64,000 nucleotides of DNA from Enterobacter wuhouensis (GTDB lineage: Bacteria > Pseudomonadota > Gammaproteobacteria > Enterobacterales > Enterobacteriaceae), in contig NZ_SJOO01000012.1 in assembly GCF_004331265.1 (NCBI RefSeq), positions 57,645 to 121,644 on the forward strand. The letters run 5' to 3'. The notes under the pieces were generated by a model. That model did no database searches, was not told the DNA's origin, and saw nothing but the letters and a program-made list of their open reading frames with translations. Positions 61,364 through 64,000 of the stretch are shown piece by piece. The position numbers and the translations under genes were made by a program. How positions within the stretch are numbered: position 1 is the stretch's first letter; each line of letters begins with the position of its first letter.

Positions 61364-62512
61364 TCAGGCGTGAGCCACTGGCGTTGGATGCTCGCCCACT
61401 TTTCGCAGCAGCATTAGCAGGTAGATAAACGACACGCTGGCGATCATGATAAACAGCAGGTTGTCGGAATAGTTTTGCATCAACACCGAGGTGAAGGTTG
61501 GCCCCAACAAGCTGCCGATGGTGTAGCTCAACAGCAGCGCCTGGTTCATCGCCACCAGCTGATGGTGCTCAACTTTCTCGCAGGCCCAGGCCATCGCGAC
61601 GGGATAGAGCGTAAAGCCCGCAGCCCCCAGAATAAACAGGGCGGGTGCCATTGCGGCATTGCTGAGCATGGCAAGACATCCCATGATCACCACGAACACC
61701 TGAACGCGCAGCACCAGCAGGCGACCGAAGCGGTCAGCCAGACGACCAATAGGCCACTGCCCTACGATCCCGGCGCTGACCATCACCGCCATCCAGAACC
61801 CGATACCGGAATCGCTCACGCCCTGGTGGTTCAGGTAGAGCGGCATCAGGCCATACAGCGAGCCGAGAACAATCCCGGAGATGATGCAGCCGTTAACGCC
61901 CAGGCGCGCCTGACGCAGTCGCAGCATCGGCCAGACGTGCGTCGCTTCCTGATGTTCGCTGTTTTGATTCACAATGCGCGTAAAGAGCAGCGGCAGGATT
62001 GCGGCCAACACCATACCCGTCACCCACGGCAGCACGCTCATCAGATCCGTCGGCAACTTACTGACCATCAGCTGGCCGAGCACGGTTCCCACGTAATACA
62101 CCATCATATACGCCGCCAGCAGGCGTCCGCGATTGCGGGAGGTGCCGCTGCACATCAGCGCGCTTTCCACGACAACCCAGATCATCGCGCAGCCTACGCC
62201 AGCGATAAAGCGCCAGACCATCCAGCTCCAGAAGCCGACCATCAGGCCAAGCCCTGCACACCCAACGGCAAAAATCAGCGACGCCAGATAATAGCTGCGG
62301 TTAAAGCCAAAGCGTTTAATAAGGCTGCCCGTTAATAACGTCCCCAGAAGATTGCCCGTAAAAAAGGATGAGCTAACCATACCCACCTGCCAGGTCGGTA
62401 AGTTTTCATGGGCGAGCCACAGCGGGACGAGCGTATTCAACACTGCGATCGCCAGGGTCAACAGAAGCAGGCCACAGAGCAACAGGAGCACTGGCCGGGT
62501 ATAGGTGGTCAT
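61364..62512 (-). CDS. ycaD: Major facilitator transporter YcaD
   Basis: This 382-residue protein equals E. coli YcaD. Twelve hydrophobic segments are visible. The MFS loop 2-3 motif is in GSLIKRFGFNRSYYLASLIF and a matching half-repeat in GRLADRFGRLLVLRVQVFVV. The segment AMIWVVVESALMCSGTSRNRGRLLAAYM is characteristic of this subfamily. The substrate is unknown. It appears monocistronic with its own terminator. Confidence 0.92.
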   Translation of the reverse strand: MTTYTRPVLLLLCGLLLLTLAIAVLNTLVPLWLAHENLPTWQVGMVSSSFFTGNLLGTLLTGSLIKRFGFNRSYYLASLIFAVGCAGLGLMVGFWSWMVWRFIAGVGCAMIWVVVESALMCSGTSRNRGRLLAAYMMVYYVGTVLGQLMVSKLPTDLMSVLPWVTGMVLAAILPLLFTRIVNQNSEHQEATHVWPMLRLRQARLGVNGCIISGIVLGSLYGLMPLYLNHQGVSDSGIGFWMAVMVSAGIVGQWPIGRLADRFGRLLVLRVQVFVVIMGCLAMLSNAAMAPALFILGAAGFTLYPVAMAWACEKVEHHQLVAMNQALLLSYTIGSLLGPTFTSVLMQNYSDNLLFIMIASVSFIYLLMLLRKVGEHPTPVAHA

Positions 62513-62741
62513 GGATTAAAAACCGTGAGGAAGTTCAGATTTCGTGCGCATCATGCCACCGGCAAAAACAAAGTCAATCCACCGTTTCAGGCGGCTCGCA
62601 CGATATGCCGCTTGTCGATTTAAAAAACTCATCCTGCTAATGCAAAGCCTGCTAGCAATATTAATTATCTATTTGTTTTTATTTATATCCGAGAAATTTA
62701 AAAGCGAAACATCAGTCGAAAAATTTCATGAATGAAAAAAG

Positions 62742-62769
62742 AAAAGCCGGGCGCTATGTCCCGGCTTTT
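62742..62769 (-). terminator. dmsABC operon terminator
   Basis: AAAAGCCGGG (62742-62751) and CCCGGCTTTT (62760-62769) form a 10-bp stem; on the minus strand CTTTTTTC follows. It is 17 bp past the dmsC stop. Confidence 0.9.
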
Positions 62770-62786
62770 TATAACAAAAAAAGAAA

Positions 62787-63650
62787 TTAGCTGGCGATAG
62801 CCATACCGACCGTCATATGCAGGCCGTAAAACACGCCGCGGCCAATCAGCTCACCTGCCAGTATCAGCACAAAGGCCAGTGAAAGCACCGGCAGCGCAGG
62901 CTGATAGCCTTTTAGCTGAGGAGCAATCCAGCACGCCAGCGCGACCGCCAGCAGCACAATACGCCACGCCATCAGCGAACCGTAATCCGGTACCAGGGCA
63001 GAAGCCTGCTGGATTGAGCTGTGGATCGTTGCCAGCTCGGCCCCCTGCATCAAGGCGACAATGGCACTCACCACCAGCGCCAGCAGAGAAACGACAGGCA
63101 ACAAGCGCATTGCCCAGCCATCAACACCCGCCACGCGCAACAGCAGATAGCCCAGCAGCGGCCCGCCAATAAACATCGTCAGGAAGAAGCTCATCGGCGT
63201 CCAGACGCTGTACCAGGTTGGAACGGTATCGATGGTGTTATAGACGCGCACCATCATCCACACGAACACCACGCCCAGCACCATGGTCACGATCAGCCAC
63301 AGGCTGCGCACGCCCGCAGGCAATTTTTTCAGCGCCGCCAGCAGCCATCCCAGCCCACCGATCGCAAAGAAGATTGCCCCGCTGGCAATCTCATTACTGA
63401 GTGAGGATGCGCCCACGCGGTTCAGAGAGTTAAATGCGCGCATCGGCGACCCCAGGTGCAGCGTAGAGGCAATAAAGCCAATGACCATCAGCACCCACAG
63501 GCCAAACATGCTCAACACGACGCGCTGCTGCTGCTCGGCGTTCAGATTGCCTTTTAGCAACGCCAGGGCGAGCACAATAAAACCACCCGCAACGCACTGC
63601 CCAAAGACCGTGAAGATCATCAGCGGCCATTCATGCCATCCACTTCCCAT
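62787..63650 (-). CDS. dmsC: DMSO reductase membrane anchor subunit
   Basis: This 287-residue protein has the E. coli DmsC length and eight predicted membrane helices (from MIFTVFGQCVAGGFIVLALA). It anchors the DmsAB catalytic dimer to the inner membrane and oxidises menaquinol. The segment NSLNRVGASSLSNEIASG is conserved, as is the helix-3 Glu (SNEIA), which lies near the quinol site in E. coli. It begins 1 bp after the dmsB stop. Confidence 0.96.
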   Translation of the reverse strand: MGSGWHEWPLMIFTVFGQCVAGGFIVLALALLKGNLNAEQQQRVVLSMFGLWVLMVIGFIASTLHLGSPMRAFNSLNRVGASSLSNEIASGAIFFAIGGLGWLLAALKKLPAGVRSLWLIVTMVLGVVFVWMMVRVYNTIDTVPTWYSVWTPMSFFLTMFIGGPLLGYLLLRVAGVDGWAMRLLPVVSLLALVVSAIVALMQGAELATIHSSIQQASALVPDYGSLMAWRIVLLAVALACWIAPQLKGYQPALPVLSLAFVLILAGELIGRGVFYGLHMTVGMAIAS

Positions 63651-63651
63651 C

Positions 63652-64000
63652 TCACACCTCCTTCGGGTTTGCCAGATAGCCGGTGGTATCCCCTGTCGGG
63701 CGGCTATTAGCGTTAGGTTTAATCACAATGCTCGGCTTCGTGAAGTGCGCGGACGGCAGCGGCGCAACGGCCGCAAGCTGGCCGTGCTTTTTACGCAGCT
63801 CGTCAATCGGGCCAAAGTCCAGCGCGCGCAGCGGGCAGGACTCCACGCAGATCGGCTTTTTACCGTCGGCCACGCGGGAGTGGCAGCCGTCGCACTTGGT
63901 CATGTGGCCTTTGGCTTCGTTATACTGCGGCGCACCGTACGGGCAGGCCATATGGCAGTAGCGGCAGCCGATGCAGACGTCTTCGTCCACCACCACAAAA
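63652..64000 (-). CDS. dmsB: DMSO reductase iron-sulfur subunit, C-terminal part (5' end outside window)
   Basis: The last 116 or so residues are visible; the frame is still open at the window end. Cysteine groups for [4Fe-4S] clusters are seen: CIGCRYCHMACPYG, CDGCHSRVADG and CVESCP. The ending GDTTGYLANPKEV matches E. coli DmsB. The subunit passes electrons from DmsC quinol to the molybdenum subunit DmsA, whose gene should lie just beyond the window. It is expressed anaerobically under FNR in E. coli. Confidence 0.96.
   Translation of the reverse strand, partial: FVVVDEDVCIGCRYCHMACPYGAPQYNEAKGHMTKCDGCHSRVADGKKPICVESCPLRALDFGPIDELRKKHGQLAAVAPLPSAHFTKPSIVIKPNANSRPTGDTTGYLANPKEV

Overview
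The window is ordinary, gene-dense core chromosome of a member of the Enterobacteriaceae. Gene order runs from ompA to dmsBC and follows the corresponding Escherichia coli K-12 region almost gene for gene, read in the opposite orientation. Protein sequences are E. coli-like but clearly not E. coli. A divergent OmpF-locus porin, a CigR-like gene beside pflA, a CCCTCACC-type intergenic repeat, and the lack of ycaL, ycaN, ycaM and ycaC between conserved neighbours all suggest Enterobacter or a close relative. The genus is inferred; the family is secure. I see no prophage, insertion sequence, CRISPR array, rRNA or tRNA gene.

Layout. 1-3.8 kb: end of ompA, matP (Ter macrodomain), lonH, fabA with overlapping FadR and FabR sites, and the very short rmf. 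4-11.6 kb, minus strand: uup-pqiABC (lipid-trafficking MCE system) and rlmL. 11.7-14.5 kb: ycbX, zapC, and pyrD with a PurR box and leader hairpin. 14.8-19 kb: ssuEADCB, the complete alkanesulfonate uptake and desulfonation operon. 19-27.8 kb: pepN, pncB (NadR box), asnS, a porin at the ompF locus with three tandem OmpR boxes, and aspC. 27.8-38.4 kb, minus strand: cmoM-mukFEB (chromosome condensin), ldtD, ycbK, gloC. 38.6-41.3 kb: elyC, ycbJ, kdsB, ycaR. 41.3-47.6 kb, minus strand: comEC-msbA-lpxK-ycaQ, which with kdsB forms an envelope/lipid A cluster. 47.8-54.3 kb, minus strand: ycaP, serC-aroA, cmk-rpsA-ihfB. 54.4-60.7 kb, plus strand: ycaO, then focA-pflB-pflA (anaerobic pyruvate cleavage and formate export) behind an FNR-type promoter. 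60.7-64 kb, minus strand: the CigR-like gene, the MFS gene ycaD, and dmsC plus the end of dmsB (anaerobic DMSO reductase).

Functional themes are chromosome organisation (MatP, MukBEF, IHF, ZapC), envelope building (FabA, KdsB, LpxK, MsbA, LdtD, ElyC, Pqi), translation (AsnS, S1, RlmL, CmoM, RMF, YcaO), and anaerobic metabolism (Pfl, FocA, Dms). No convincing undescribed system is present. The items most worth a second look are the atypical constriction loop of the porin, the CigR-like low-complexity protein beside pflA, an 11-bp inverted repeat far upstream of the porin gene, and the gene-content differences from E. coli.
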